Part shown: piece after piece, positions 27,001-39,462 of the stretch | Numbering within the stretch: the stretch's first letter is position 1 | Layout of the letters: the number at the start of each line of letters is the position of its first letter | Source: Viscum album | Taxonomy: Eukaryota; Streptophyta; Magnoliopsida; Santalales; Viscaceae | DNA: 64,000 nt | Assembly: GCA_963277665.1 (NCBI GenBank) | Contig: OY728157.1 | Location: 370,340,067-370,404,066, forward strand | Direction: 5' to 3' | The notes under the pieces: model-generated | Databases searched by the model: none | What the model saw: the letters and a program-made list of their open reading frames with translations, nothing else | What the model was told of the DNA's origin: nothing | Translations under genes and position numbers: made by a program

Positions 27001-27420
27001 ATGTTTTCCTTCGGGTCTCACCCCAATGGGGTTTGTAGAGATTTGGATGGGGCAACATGTTTTCTCTATGATTCGTCAAACCTATCTAAATAATTAGCAG
27101 AGTTGGAAAGGTGGCGTAACGCTTAACACATACCCCATAAATGAATTGGGTGCATGATGTTTTCCATGTATCAAAACTGAGGAGGTATGTGGATGACCCA
27201 TCACACATCATCGACTCGGGTGAGCTGGATGTTGATGATGAGGTGAAGTTTGAAGAGTTCCCGATGGAGGTATAGGATTGACATGAACGGGTACTCATGG
27301 AACATCGATTCCTTTAGTGCGCATTCAATGGCCACACAAGAACCTCCAGAAGAGCACATGGGAGTGGGAGGATTATATTCATGCTTAGTTTCCCCCATTT
27401 GTTTGATTAGCCTTTGTTTT
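24061..27420 (+). pseudogene. pol of A2: protease, RT, RNase H, integrase, chromodomain
   Basis: Domains appear in order. Protease: L-I-D-I-G-S-S (Asp at 24107) and I-L-G-M-E-W (~24320). RT: conserved N-terminal part (24540-24720), F-S-K-I-D-L (~24896), Y-H-Q-L, the catalytic F-I-D-D-I (~25097) and the following segment. RNase H: F-D-K-S-G (~25540) and Y-T-T-H-D-L, ending near M-L-S-R-R (~25870). Integrase: C-L-I-C-Q-Q zinc end (~26274), M-D-F-V-T-G-L-P (26370), a second Asp in K-R-D-A-C-F-T-S, and Glu in Q-I-E. A decayed chromodomain ends with S-T-W-E-W-E-D-Y-I (~27337-27400). Frames differ between 24540, 24878 and 26370, and stops are frequent, so it is inactive. Confidence 0.8.
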
Positions 27421-27446
27421 GAATTTTGGGGACATAAAGCCCTATG

Positions 27447-27456
27447 ATTGGGAGAA
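27447..27456 (+). other. Polypurine tract of A2
   Basis: The run gattgggagaa directly before the 3' LTR corresponds to aaggggggtagaa of element T in the same position. It would prime plus-strand DNA synthesis. Confidence 0.6.
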
Positions 27457-30161
27457 CATAATATCCTGGAATTTCCATGTATTTTTTTAAATTATTTGAA
27501 ATTATTTCGAGACCACGTTCTTTGAAGACATGTTATTCTTAGGCCCTTTGAGCCCGGAACAAAACTTTTAACTTTTTTATGTTTGTTTGAGTAAATGTGA
27601 ATGATGGGTTTTCTATATTTTACAGAGTTGCTGGGATAAAAAATACGAGGGCACCATAGAACTTGAAACATTAGAATTCTCCTAGAAAGGACCCAACTCT
27701 AACCCATAATGGTCAGACAGAAATGTTAATTTTAAGAATTTTCATGAAATAATAAAACAAAATTTTAAGTTAATTTATTTTCTTCCCCCTACATGGAGTG
27801 GCGGATTGTGGCACTATGATGCGGAAAAAAATGTATATTAAATGAAGCTCATTAATGGCTCATTTTTGTACATTGTAACGACACATTAATTGAAGCATAA
27901 TATATTTTCAGTTTTAGAAATGAAATCGAGTAACAAAGGGACATCGCAGTGTTATAGAAACAATGTGACTTGTTTTCTATTTAATAGGATACCCTATCAG
28001 AGAAACAAGAATTAAACCATGGAAATTCTATGACGGACCTATAACAAGGATTCCCACCAAAAAAGAATGATAAATGTCGATAGGATCACTACCAACATCG
28101 AAGATTGATGAAGAACATGTCCGAGAAGCGATGAATGCCAACAGAGCATGAATCCTTGACGTTAGAGCGCTTCAACGTTGAATGTCGATCGAGGGAGGAT
28201 TTTTTGATTTTTTAAGTATTACATGTTCTTATTCTAAAATGAATAATGTAGATCAAAACATGAACATGTTAATCCCTGGACTATTCGTCTATGCGACATG
28301 GTGTTCTTATTGGGGTTTCTATAGTGGGATTAAATTATTGTTGGTAGAATTGTGATCCCAATCCTACCCTTTTTAAACATCTTACACTGAGGGCGCGAGC
28401 CGACATGAACAATGCATGGACCCCCTCTGCCTTGTGTATTGTTGAGGGTAGTACATTAGAAACAAACAACAAGAGGAATTAGAGGCCATTCAAGGAAGGA
28501 GTGAATTCCCTAGAGGCCCCAGGCAATAGAGGAGTGAAGAACAAACCACCAGAGCGGACCCGGTGGTCTACAGAGTACCCTGCCAGCACGTCGGTGTAGG
28601 CGGCAGTGCCTGCGAATGGTGGACATGGTAAGATTGTGTTAGGACACGATTGCATGCTAGTGGTGACTACCGCGATGATGTGTGGGAGATCCACCAGATT
28701 GGATGCGACCTACAACTATAGCATGCACTTATATAGGGCATGTGGTCACATAAACTTATGTGGGAAATCTGGTTGGCTATATTGGCTAGTCGCATGGTAG
28801 AAAGGCCATGGTCATTAGACCATGGAAGAGAAGGCGAATCCATGGACGACCTGGAGGGAAAATGGGAGGTGGACGTGAATTCTAGCTGCGTCTCATCCAT
28901 GCATACTGGGCATGGTGTAGGATGCCCCAGTGGGCTAGACCCACAACCCAATGGGATGGACCCAGACCCAACTTTCCCCTTTTTAGAAAAATGTCATTAT
29001 CATTCAAACATGACATCTGATTGACGAGCCATTTTCTTTGTTGGAACCCTCACGATGAGTATTATATTTTTGAATAATCTAAATATGTATTAATAGAAGT
29101 GGAAATATTAATAATGCCTTAAGGAGAGGTTCTCTCTGAATGATGTAAAAAATTTTCTAAAACCCTATGGTTGGATGAGACACAAGGACTGCTGATAAGA
29201 AACCCCCTATAGATCAGACACTATATAACAGTGGGAAGAGGCTTATGTGTTACCTTGAAGTCCCATTGTGGGGAGTGGCTTCTTTGTGACCCGAAAGAAC
29301 CATGATACTCGATAGGAGGAGTACCTCAGTATGACCAAGGTTGGAAGTGGATTCTGTTTGACCCATAATGCCCATGATGAGGAGTGGCTTTGGTGTTACC
29401 TAGTGCACCCATGATACTCAGTAGGAATGAGTACCAGAATAGTCCCATGGGTAGTGTAAAACAGCTTATGTGTGAATCGGTAGTCCGATATTACTCATTG
29501 AGGAGGAGTTCTCCAATAACCAATGGTGTTCAGCGATATGACATGTGGTCTTACTTTCCAACTCTCGAATATACCTAGTGTGAGTTGTCTTGCTTCGTTA
29601 TTATGCTTGGTGAACATTCTTCGTGGTTTGTTTTTGGATTGATGTGTGGTATTTACTTGTTTGTTTGCGGTACCTACTAACAATTTTGTTACTCACCCCT
29701 GCATGGGCTTCGCCCACACATTTTGTGTCTAGTGAAGATGACCAACGCCTTGACGGAGGACATGGTGGCCCAAGACCTAGTGGTTCATAGTGAGACCAGG
29801 TAGGTAGGCCGTACGTCTATAGCATCCAGAAGCTACTATGCACTTACCCATCAGTGGGGTCTCCAGTGGAGGGATTTCATATTTTTCCTTTTACTTTCCT
29901 ATTTTTTAGTTAGTCTTTTTTTGGATTTGTATTCTGGACCATTTGACCTACAGTTTGTACTTTTACATAGTGTATGTTTACTGGCATGAATGTTTACTTT
30001 TCCAATTTTGGGATGTGGTTGTGTGTGCATGCATATAGGTACTCAGGAAAATGCCTCAAATTTCCAGGTTGAAACCTTCAACGCTAGTCGCCAACCCATA
30101 GAATTCAGGACTCGGGCTTGGGGTATGTCATGGTATGGGCCTTATGGGACAGGTCATGACA
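27457..30161 (+). repeat. 3' LTR of A2
   Basis: It starts cataatatcctgg, whose first two bases have changed from the usual tg, and ends ggtcatgaca at 30161. It aligns with the 5' LTR throughout and contains its own copy of the ~108 bp tandem repeat (29262-29480). Small frames within it have no domain. Confidence 0.85.
29262..29480 (+). repeat. ~109 bp tandem repeat inside A2 3' LTR
   Basis: Units start at 29262 (cccattgtggggag) and 29371 (cccatgatgaggag), with the same internal order as in the 5' LTR. Their presence in both LTRs shows the repeat predates the insertion of A2. Confidence 0.65.
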
Positions 30162-30166
30162 ATATC
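30162..30166. repeat. Right target-site duplication of A2
   Basis: The sequence atatc is the partner of atctc at 19929-19933. It is immediately followed by ccacttg, the rest of the C1 copia polypurine tract read on the minus strand (caagtgg...). Confidence 0.6.
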
Positions 30167-31128
30167 CCACTTGATATTATTTTTCTATGATTCACTACTA
30201 AGTCATCCATTCTCATCTTCAATTCAAGTATCATTATCAATATTCCTCTATACCTTAATTATTCCCCAAAAATGTGTATGGTCATCCCACCCATACATAA
30301 GACTATCGCCACTACATCATATCCAAGGCTATGACCCTTGTCAGCATATCCAATAGATTCCGAACTCCATCATCCATTCATAGCTCCAACACTTTGTCCT
30401 CTAACATCTCTTGGATGAAGTGATACTTCAAATGAATATGCTTTGTCCTAGATTGAAATATTACATTATTGAATAAGTGGATCACACATTGCAAATAATT
30501 GAACAATTCATCTCCCACTTACCTTCTTCCATGATCTTTCAAAAGTCCCTTAATATAAATAAACTCATTCTGTGATTCTATTAGTGTGACAAACTATGAC
30601 TATATCATTGAATGTGAATCTATAGGATGAATCTTCGGCATATAACACATAATTTTATCTCTATAAGTGAACACAAAGACAAATAATCTCTTTCAGGTTT
30701 CTACATCCCCATAAAATATTAATCTTTACACACCTATTATAGTTTTCTTTTTTTTAAAGTGTGAAAACCTTTTAAAACCATTTAGATACTAATGTATCTA
30801 CTTTACCATTTCATGGTGTTCCCATCTTGGATTATCCATGAAATTACTAATTACTCCCACTACATAAAAAATTTCAATGCTCATAAAAACCGTGGAATAC
30901 ATCAATAATTCTAGTTATGATGAAAATAGAACCTTCAATATGTACCCCATCTCTTCTTCCATTCTAGTTTCCTTTAAATCACTCAATTTAAAGTGTCTCG
31001 TAAGAGGATTAGTCATAAGCTTTGATTTAGAATTTATAAAATATTCCACCACTATTAAAATGTGTTTGGAATAATTCAAGAAAAAAGTTTCAGAATATAA
31101 TTCCCTTACAATCTATATCCCTAAAATC
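30167..31128 (-). pseudogene. C1 pol 3' part: RT C-terminus and RNase H
   Basis: Minus-strand translation from right to left gives Q-I-L-G-I (~31120), then M-T-N-P-L-T-R-H-F-K-L-S (~31010-30975). A G-V-I-S-N-F-M-D-N-P-R segment corresponds to the copia block before the Y-L-R-G motif (~30830). Then comes T-L-I-E-S-Q-N-E-F (copia ALSTTEAEY-type block, ~30580). At 30461-30401 it reads R-T-K-H-I-H-L-K-Y-H-F-I, the diagnostic end of copia RNase H. A D-M-L-T-R-V-I-A-L segment follows (~30340) and the PPT lies ~150 bp further. Frameshifts and stops are frequent. This is the 3' quarter of the C1 polyprotein. Confidence 0.8.
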
Positions 31129-34100
31129 TGTTTTTTCAGATAAAAATCATTTATCTTGAATGTTTTTATCTGACAAACCATGTATTTTTGATAAGATATC
31201 ACTTTTATGGTTTATTAATATTCATGATTGTATATACATATATATGAGTTAAACACTTTTATATGTTTATATGATTTATAAAAATATATTATACAATCTA
31301 TTATATACTCATAATACATTTAGGATTATTATGTTTACTTCATCACATAAGGGATGTTTTATTTAAAGGTTAAGTAAATTTCTTTAACATAATTTTTTAA
31401 TTTCAACTATTAAAAGAATTATTTAATTATTAAATATTTTATAATTATATATTCACATTAATTAATGTTTCTATTTACTATAATAAATAATTTAATCACA
31501 TTATGAAACAATGATATGGTTTTTCATTTGAAAATTAATTGGTTTTATTATAAATAAACCATTTTCCATGTATTATATGTTTTTAATTAAAACATAATTT
31601 AATAAAATTTATATATTAATTTGATAAACTGAACTTAATTTATTGATTTATTATGAAAATATTATATTATAGTAATGTTTTGTTATTTTTCTAAAAAAGA
31701 TGATTTTTTGGATGAACAATGAAATATACAGATTTTTACAAATACCATTGCTTTTATGAAATCATCATGATATAAGTCCGAATTAAAATTTTTTAAAAAC
31801 ATTCACTGAAAAATTTCAGAAGTAAAATAAAATATTTTCAAATATTTAATTGAATTAAGGAAACTAGGTTTTACATTTTTGACCCAATGTTTTATTTTAT
31901 TATAATAAAAACCCATTTTAGGTCATTTTCATTTAATTAATTATTCAAAAGGTTCCATTCTGTCATATAATAATTTTAAAGTCACAAAAATATTAATTTT
32001 TAAATTATAGACCAATAAATATCATGGTAATTAGTATTATACATGATTTTGGAGTAAATTTATTTTTATGCTTTCTATATATTATTTTTTGTTACGCTAA
32101 AGAAACTTTTGTTAAAATTAGTTTTTTCTAAACCTTGTAATTGAATTATATAAAAAAGTTTTCAAATTTTGAAATATAATTTATATATTTTATAATAAGT
32201 TTCATTCCACTTTGAAACATAAAAATATGTTTCTATAGTGAATGCTAGTCACCCTAGTATTGGTTAGATGTGGTAAAATGGTTAAATTAAAAGATAAAGT
32301 CACAAATTATCATAAAAATCTATCCTAAAATGAGTGTATGGAGAATGTATTGTACTAAAACCTTCCACAATTTTTTTTAACAATTTATGATCAAATTTCT
32401 TTGAATATTTCATTTTTTATAATAAAGAAATTAATATTTACAGAAATGTCACCCTCTCACTTATTATCTTAAAAATGTTGGTATGATAAGGATAAAAATA
32501 AAAAAAAATTAATGATTATATACTATAATCTATATTAGTAATAAAATATATTTATTTTAATAATTTATTTTTAATATTTATTAAAAAATAAAATTATCTA
32601 AAACACATACGTAATCCCAACACAATGCTCGTGCAAGTAGTAAAATGTCAGAATAAACAAGTTTTAAAACTACTAAAAGTAATATGGTTTGGATGAACTG
32701 GATCCTTGAGAAACTTTTTAAGGATAAAAATGATATTTAATTATAAATTTTAATGTTTAATTTAATATTCAATGGTTATCAATATATATATTTGAAGTCA
32801 AATTAGGAAAATATCCTTGAAAAATATTTTACTGGGTATTTACATTAAAAAATATTTTAAAATTAATTAAAAATAATAATAAAAAATATCAATAGTAAAT
32901 TGGGATATATAATAGTCTAAAATTTTATCCATTTTCTATTTATGTTCAAATTTTATATTTAAAATGTAATTTGTGACCCAAAAAAATTAATATTTCTGAA
33001 AACACCATTTATTTTGGCCTATCAAAGGGGACTCAATCTATAATTTTTAATGAAACGTATGGGTATATATTTCATTAAAAAAATATTAAAAAATTAAACT
33101 CCAAATTTCATTTTCCATGTCTTCAAGACCCCTTTGTGACAAAAAAACAATCATTTAATGGTCCAAGTTCAATCGAAAGGATGATATCATCGGAAGAAGT
33201 AATTATCTTAACAGAGTTCTTTCATGTTTCATTGTTCTTCCACCTCCTCCAACTATATTAAAATAATATTCATGTAATGACATAAATATAATTATTATAA
33301 TTAAATATTAATATGTAATAACCATTATCTTCCTCTCTATCTCATAAATTGAAAAATAAAAACATTTCTCATGTTACGTGTGGACTACTACACCCTTGAA
33401 TGACATATTTCATTTTTCGATATTTTCTTTCATGGTTGGTTATAAATATTAAGTTAATTAATAAATAAAATATTTATAGCATTATTGATTTTATAGAAAT
33501 ATAATTTTGACATTATATATATAATATTAATAATAAATGGTAACCATAAAATTTAACAGCTTAAAATGAGCACAACAAGACAATTCTATTTATTTAAATA
33601 TATTGTATACAACCTATTAAACCATATAAATTTCATGAAACTAGTAAGATTTGATATTAATATATAAATAATTTCTTGATTTGTGTTATATAATGGTAAT
33701 ACTAATTTCTAACTCATTACTATAATACCACCTTTAGTTTATTAAAAATTACATAAAGCAAGTCTCTTATGGGTTTTGTCTTTATAAACCATACCTATAA
33801 TCAAATGGAACAAACCTCGAACATGATAAATAATTATGGAATATAAATTAAAATAATATTTAAATTTTAATGATAATTAAATCATGACCCTAGAAGGATA
33901 ACCAAAATCATTATATCAACATAGATAAACAATGATTAAAATTACAAAAACCAATGATCAATATTAAATAAAAATAGGTAATAACTCTGTAACAAATGAA
34001 TATAAAATATTAATGTAAAAGGTTTTAAATATGAATTTTTTTAAATAAATTGTTAATTTGTATTATTTAATTATACATTATGCTAAAATGAACCCACCCA

Positions 34101-36109
34101 TGAAGTTATCTAATTTATGGGTTCATAGTATCAATTTCAAATCCTTCTGAAATATTTTATATTATGAACCCTGTTTTATTTTATATATTTTTCTTTCGAT
34201 TGATGATCCCATGAATTTAATAATTTTTTTAATTTAATTTTTTGGATTTAAAATTCAAAATAATGTTCTTTATTCAAATGTTTTTTTGATTCAAGTATTA
34301 TAAAATTTATAAGGGTTTCTCGTCCAAAATTTTATTCATTGAGACATGTTTTGCAATATTCACCTACGTTATTTTATATAGAATATATAATTAATATTTG
34401 AGATTATATATAATTATTATCTATTTATTCATAATATTTAATGTTTTATTTCATTTTCTCTCTTTCAAGGGGTTTGGATTCTGTGGTTACAAAAACTGGA
34501 AAGGTTTTTCCTCTCAATTTTCTTCCCTTGGACATTTTTAATATTGTGAATATAAATTGATTTATATACTATATATAGTTATTATTTTACATATTATATC
34601 ATATTTATCTTTCATTCAAACCCTTTAAATTTAAATTTCATATTATTTCTTTTTTGGTATGATTATTTAAAAATTTGTAAGGGGTTTTCATTAAAAATGT
34701 TGTTATGAAGGTTTTCAATTCTATTACCGAAATTTTATTCCTCCAAATCCATATTCATTACAATATTTCAAGAAAAATGATATCAATATTTTAATGATTT
34801 TTTATTATAATTTTAAACTATATTTTAAATTATTTTCCTAATTTTTAATATCAATTTTTAACATATTTTGTAGAGGTTATTTTGAAATTTCGTTATAAAG
34901 GTTGGAAAAGAATGTTTTTTAACACTTACCACTTGATTTAATTTTACCACAATTATGATCCTTATTTTTTATCAAAATTACTTTCCATGTTTTCATGGTT
35001 TTTCAAAGAAAAATCAATCATCACTATTTTATGAATTTTTTATATTTTGGAATAAAAGTTATTAATAATATATAGGAGGTTTTTTAAAACCTATACATAA
35101 TATTTTATAATGTTTTTATCTCAAATAACCTCTAATGTTTTAAAAAACCATAATTTTCATCTTTTTATTGAATAAAACTAAGTTTATATGTTTCTTTTTC
35201 ATTTTACCCATAAAAGGGAATTGATTTACCCATTTTTAAATTCATAATGATTTTAGACAGTAAAATAAATATTCTTGTTTTTATGGGTTTTAAGGTGTTT
35301 TTTATTCATCAAATCGAAGAAGGAAAATATTTTTGTGTTGTATTGATTATTTGGTTTTCGACATTGTATATGAAAAAGGGCGATCCTAGGATATAGTTTT
35401 TTAATGCATTGAGTTATGATTTATTCCCTATAAAAATTATATTGGAATTAACATGTGAAGATATTCCATTATAAGGATGATTGTAAGAATGATATGAATA
35501 TGATTTCAGATTGAACCTTTAAGATTATTCATTATGATTACTTATGAGATGATTCTATGAAGTTATAGAACCAAGAATTTTAAACATATCTATGTTAAAT
35601 TTTTATGTATTAAGATAATTGACTCATGATTTTACACTATTTTTTCTTATGTATTATATCAAGCTTCATAATGTGAATCATGATTCATGATCCACATTTT
35701 ATTTGGCATAATTTCATTATAATGTGTTCATGTATCTTGATTATTATCTCGTACCCACATTTTTATCATATTCCCACATATTATCATGAATTAATATTGT
35801 TTATGTTTACCATTACTAAATATTTTACATCACCCTTTTTATATTACATTTCCCTAGGTCATGAATAATGACTCTTAGTATGATATATCTAGAATAGTAT
35901 CATGTGTGTATAAATTTTAGGGATATTTTTAATAATTATTTTTAAATTATTAGTTCTTATTATTGAGTTAGAACATCAATTGGGTGTGAAAGATATGGGT
36001 TTTATTAAAGGTATTGGGTATATACGTAAAGAAATATTGGTTACTGATATTGTACTTATGTATAGGTAAATTAATGTTGTTTTAGTTGGTATCAAATCTA
36101 TTATGTAAA
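31129..36109 (+). mobile_element. ~5 kb AT-rich insertion, Tekay-LTR-like end (solo LTR?)
   Basis: This block interrupts the C1 reverse transcriptase: the copia K-Q-I-L coding sequence stops at its right edge and resumes at its left edge. Both edges carry aaaatctgttttt (~31123-31135 and 36109-36121), so the 5 bp duplication (probably aaatc) lies within that run. The block contains no domain-bearing frame. At 35831-35860 a caccctt...tttccctaggtc segment matches the LTR of element T near its 3' end. Near its right end, tggtatcaaatc (36087) resembles a PBS. It may be a very long solo LTR or an element truncated just after its PBS. Orientation follows the T-like block. Confidence 0.5.
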
Positions 36110-37298
36110 AAATCTGTTTTTCGCATAACATCATGGTGTGGAGGTCTGAGGAGTTTGATTTGAAAAATTAAATCTTTGCCTCTTCAAGACTCATATTTAC
36201 TGGATATTCTAAGGAATTTAATCAATATAGAGAATAATGATGATGAAGCTTATATCATAAATAAAATTATGATAACCAAAATGATACGTATTTCTCCAAA
36301 AAAAACATTCACTCCACTATGAAGGCATTGAACATCAAGTTCTAGTTCTTGGGTTCTTGTTTTCCCCTATACAAAATCTATTTAATCTAACACACTATAT
36401 GATAATTCCATTTCATTTTGAAATTCTTTGGATTCCCTATGTAAATATCAGCCTATAAATATATATAAGGGAAATTAACATAAATATCTAATTACTGAAG
36501 ATGCAACTCTTCTATGAAAACCATTTGGAGGTCTATATTAATATTTGTATGCTTAAATACTAGATAATATTTTTAGAAAACTATACATCTTCCATTTGTT
36601 GTAATATTTTTACAAAGATTTTTTATTATACCTATGTTTACCATCTTCTTCCTCTTTTATCCATTAAAATCACTTGTTCTGAAGCAGTCTCTTGCCAATA
36701 GGATGTTTTGTTTTCTCACATTCACTAAAAACATGTTAGTAATCCATTTTACACATCATGGGTAACACCAACTATCTTCATTTACTCATAATTTAATCCT
36801 CTTGTAGTCTTTCAGGTTATCCATCATATGTGATAAGAAATTAGTGAAAATTAATTACGTATCAATTCACTTGAAACCATAATCTAGATGTCCTCTATAA
36901 GTGATTACGTAGGTCAAATCCTTTAGAACCACTCCTTTTGAAACATATCCTTCAATATCTATACCATGAGATTTTATAATCCCTAATATCTATGGTATAT
37001 TTGACCATTGAAACACGATCAGATCATTAATTTCAACTAATTTTTTTTGAAAGCCTGGTATTTCCCAAATTGTTGTATTCCATAAACTGTCCCAAAATTT
37101 AAAAATTTTACAAAAATGAACCTTATCTTGTAATGATTTAATGGTCTCCTCAAGAATTTTTATTTGGTTCCAATATTTTAAAAATATATTATCATTAAAA
37201 ATGTTATTTCATATTTTTAATACATTTCTCAATTCATTTTCCTAGTGTCAAAATCTAATGTCTTCATCACCATACCCTTTAAAGAAAAAAACATGGGT
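36110..37298 (-). pseudogene. C1 pol middle part: integrase end and RT core
   Basis: Read on the minus strand from right to left, a G-Y-G-D-E-D-I-R-F segment (~37285-37245) corresponds to the copia G-Y-G-D-E motif after the integrase. G-Y-V-S-K-G-V (~36950-36915) is the start of the RT (normally a K-G-Y/F-x-Q block). At 36454-36300 there is a clear run A-D-I-Y-I ... P-K-N-F-K-M-K ... V-C, the Y-M-x-Q-P-x-G-F block of copia RT with the Y-G-L-K-Q-like block following. Then F-I-I-I-I-L-Y-I-D (~36245-36215) stands at the place of the catalytic Y-V-D-D. Many stops are present; the second catalytic Asp is lost. Confidence 0.75.
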
Positions 37299-39462
37299 TG
37301 TTAAAAACCAACCAAGAAAACCCACTAAATCAGTACTCAAATAAATCGGGGCATGACTATAAGGGTGTTATTAATCCAAATGAGCTTTAAACTATCAATT
37401 TTGAATCAAAATAAATCAGCAAGGAATGATTTCTCTACAAGAAATGTTCAACAAGACAAAACTAGTGGAAATAAACCATTAAAAATCAGTATGCTGAAAC
37501 AATAATCAAGAGGAATATACCTAAAATATATAAGTAAAAATTCAAAAATATTATATAAAACCAAGACATCACATAACCAATGATGACATCACAACAAGAT
37601 ATATTTATAACAAGTGGATTTAATAGTCCACTTTTCACTACAAACTTTCATGGTCCTGCTATCAAGAATACCCACTACCTTTAGGTGGTGCTTTTCATTT
37701 TCCCAGATCCATCATAAGAAATTATAAATACACCCAAAGTAAAAAAGCAGTGTCTGAGAAACACTATAATAGTAGTATCCCACGATGAATACGATAAAAA
37801 ATCCATCTCAAATAAACCAAATATGACTATTTTAAAATTAAAATGTTTCTTGGTAATCTTTTCACAATTCATAAAAAGTCATTCTTTTTAAATCATTTCA
37901 ATGGAAAGTATACAACAGATAAAAAGTGAATATCCATCAAAATGGGAATGAACATGAATTTTTATCAAAATAGGTTTGAAAAATTCATTTCATCAAAACA
38001 TTTATGAATAACTCATTTTATAAAACACTGGCACTGTAATAGTCATTTTCAATCATAGTACCATAGAAATAAAACCATTGGTTTTTTCAAGGCATATTGT
38101 TCCTCTCAAATATTAGTGGAAAATGTATTTAGGCATGCATAGATCAATAGATCTTAGGCCTATGGGGAATAATAGTCCACCCCAAAGAATGAACTCTCCA
38201 ACAGTATCATGTTTAAAATTGTTTACATCATCATTGTTTGGAAAGGTAAATATAATACATTCCTAGAGATAACTCATTTTAATCACTCTCAACTAATTTA
38301 ATATGACCCCAAGTTCGTAAAACATTCCATTGTATTTCAAGAACTAACATAAGATGATTTTGATTAAAACTCATGATTTTCCCAACAATTTATTTCATAT
38401 AAATTTCATAAAAAAGTACAAGCCTTCTCTTCACGAAATTAATCCTTAAAATCAATCCTCAACCCATTCATTTCAATTCAGTATGTTTTTATAGAAATCA
38501 ATAACTTCTTTAAAAATCTATTATCAGGATAATTATTTATAAACACCATACCATAAAATAAATATCAAAATATTCAAATAATTATATTTATATAAATTTT
38601 AAATCAATTTAAGATCAATAAAGCAATAATGATTTCAATTTAAAACAATTTCATTATAAAACCATATACCACAACAAACATATCATTAAATGCCAACATG
38701 GAATCTTTATTTAGGAAGAGGCGATGATATATAATAAATCAAGATGCAATATGAGAACTAAAATTCCATAATTCAGGATCTAAAGCTATGAATGAAATAA
38801 GAAACCACCATTATTAAGGAAGGTGAGATATGGGGAAAGAATAAATTATAAATAAATCAAGGTTATTCTTACAAAAATAAATTCAAGGATTCAATCAACA
38901 CTTTGATCCATGAATATTAAAGGTTGTAAGGGAGAAACATACCTCAAGAGATCTTCCAAGGATGAATGGATTTAAGGATTGTCAAATAAACGGAGTTTGA
39001 ACATAAAATGGGGGTTTAAAAAATTAAATTATGAAAATCATAAACGCTAATTTCTATTAAAATGTTTTGCCCTTCGGGTTTTCAAACCATGCACCCCTTT
39101 TTGGGATTTATGAAGATCCATACAGTTAGGTAGCATGGTTTGACAAACTGTGCACTAACCATGAGAAAAATTACTACCTCAAGTCTCATGGATTGAGGTG
39201 AAGGTCACATAGTTTGTACTAACTATGTACCTAATAGTGTCACCTCAACTGGATCTTCAACCCAAGGTGTGTGGTTTCATAGGAAGACTCACGTGATTTT
39301 CCCTAACTGTGTTCCAACTATACACAGACACTGAAACCACAAAATATAATAAAGTATCCCAAAATAGCCTATGAAAACACCCAAAAAATATATGGAAAAG
39401 TAATTTAAGTACTCAAAAATATGTTTATTGTGTATTAATTACCCATAACATAATGGTTACCA
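37299..39462 (-). repeat. 3' LTR of B
   Basis: It shares with 44311-46491 an aaaaccaagacat.a.ataaccaatgatga block (37558 and 44554). Near the right end it shares cctttttgggatt.atgaagatccaca and accatg...ccaacca blocks. Its minus-strand start (ttaccatcta... at 39462 on the plus strand) resembles the PPT/LTR junction of element T. Confidence 0.65.

Larger units (their letters stand above)
19934..30161 (+). mobile_element. Chromovirus A2 (Ty3/gypsy), complete but decayed
   Basis: This is a full-length plus-strand element: 5' LTR 19934-22619, PBS 22623, gag, protease, RT, RNase H, integrase and chromodomain remnants, PPT ~27447, and 3' LTR 27457-30161. The LTRs are clearly diverged (roughly 80% identical by eye in their first 250 bases), with many stops and at least two frameshifts in gag-pol. 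It is visibly GC-richer than its surroundings, including a ggcggccgc run at 20989. It is inserted in C1 exactly at the LTR/PPT junction. The chromodomain and domain order place it among plant chromoviruses, close to the Tekay type. Confidence 0.85.

Noticed and set aside
36087..36098. tggtatcaaatc as proof of a complete gypsy element to its right
   Set aside because: Within ~25 bases to the right the sequence is already copia reverse transcriptase of C1, so no gag-pol follows; kept only as a possible truncated PBS.
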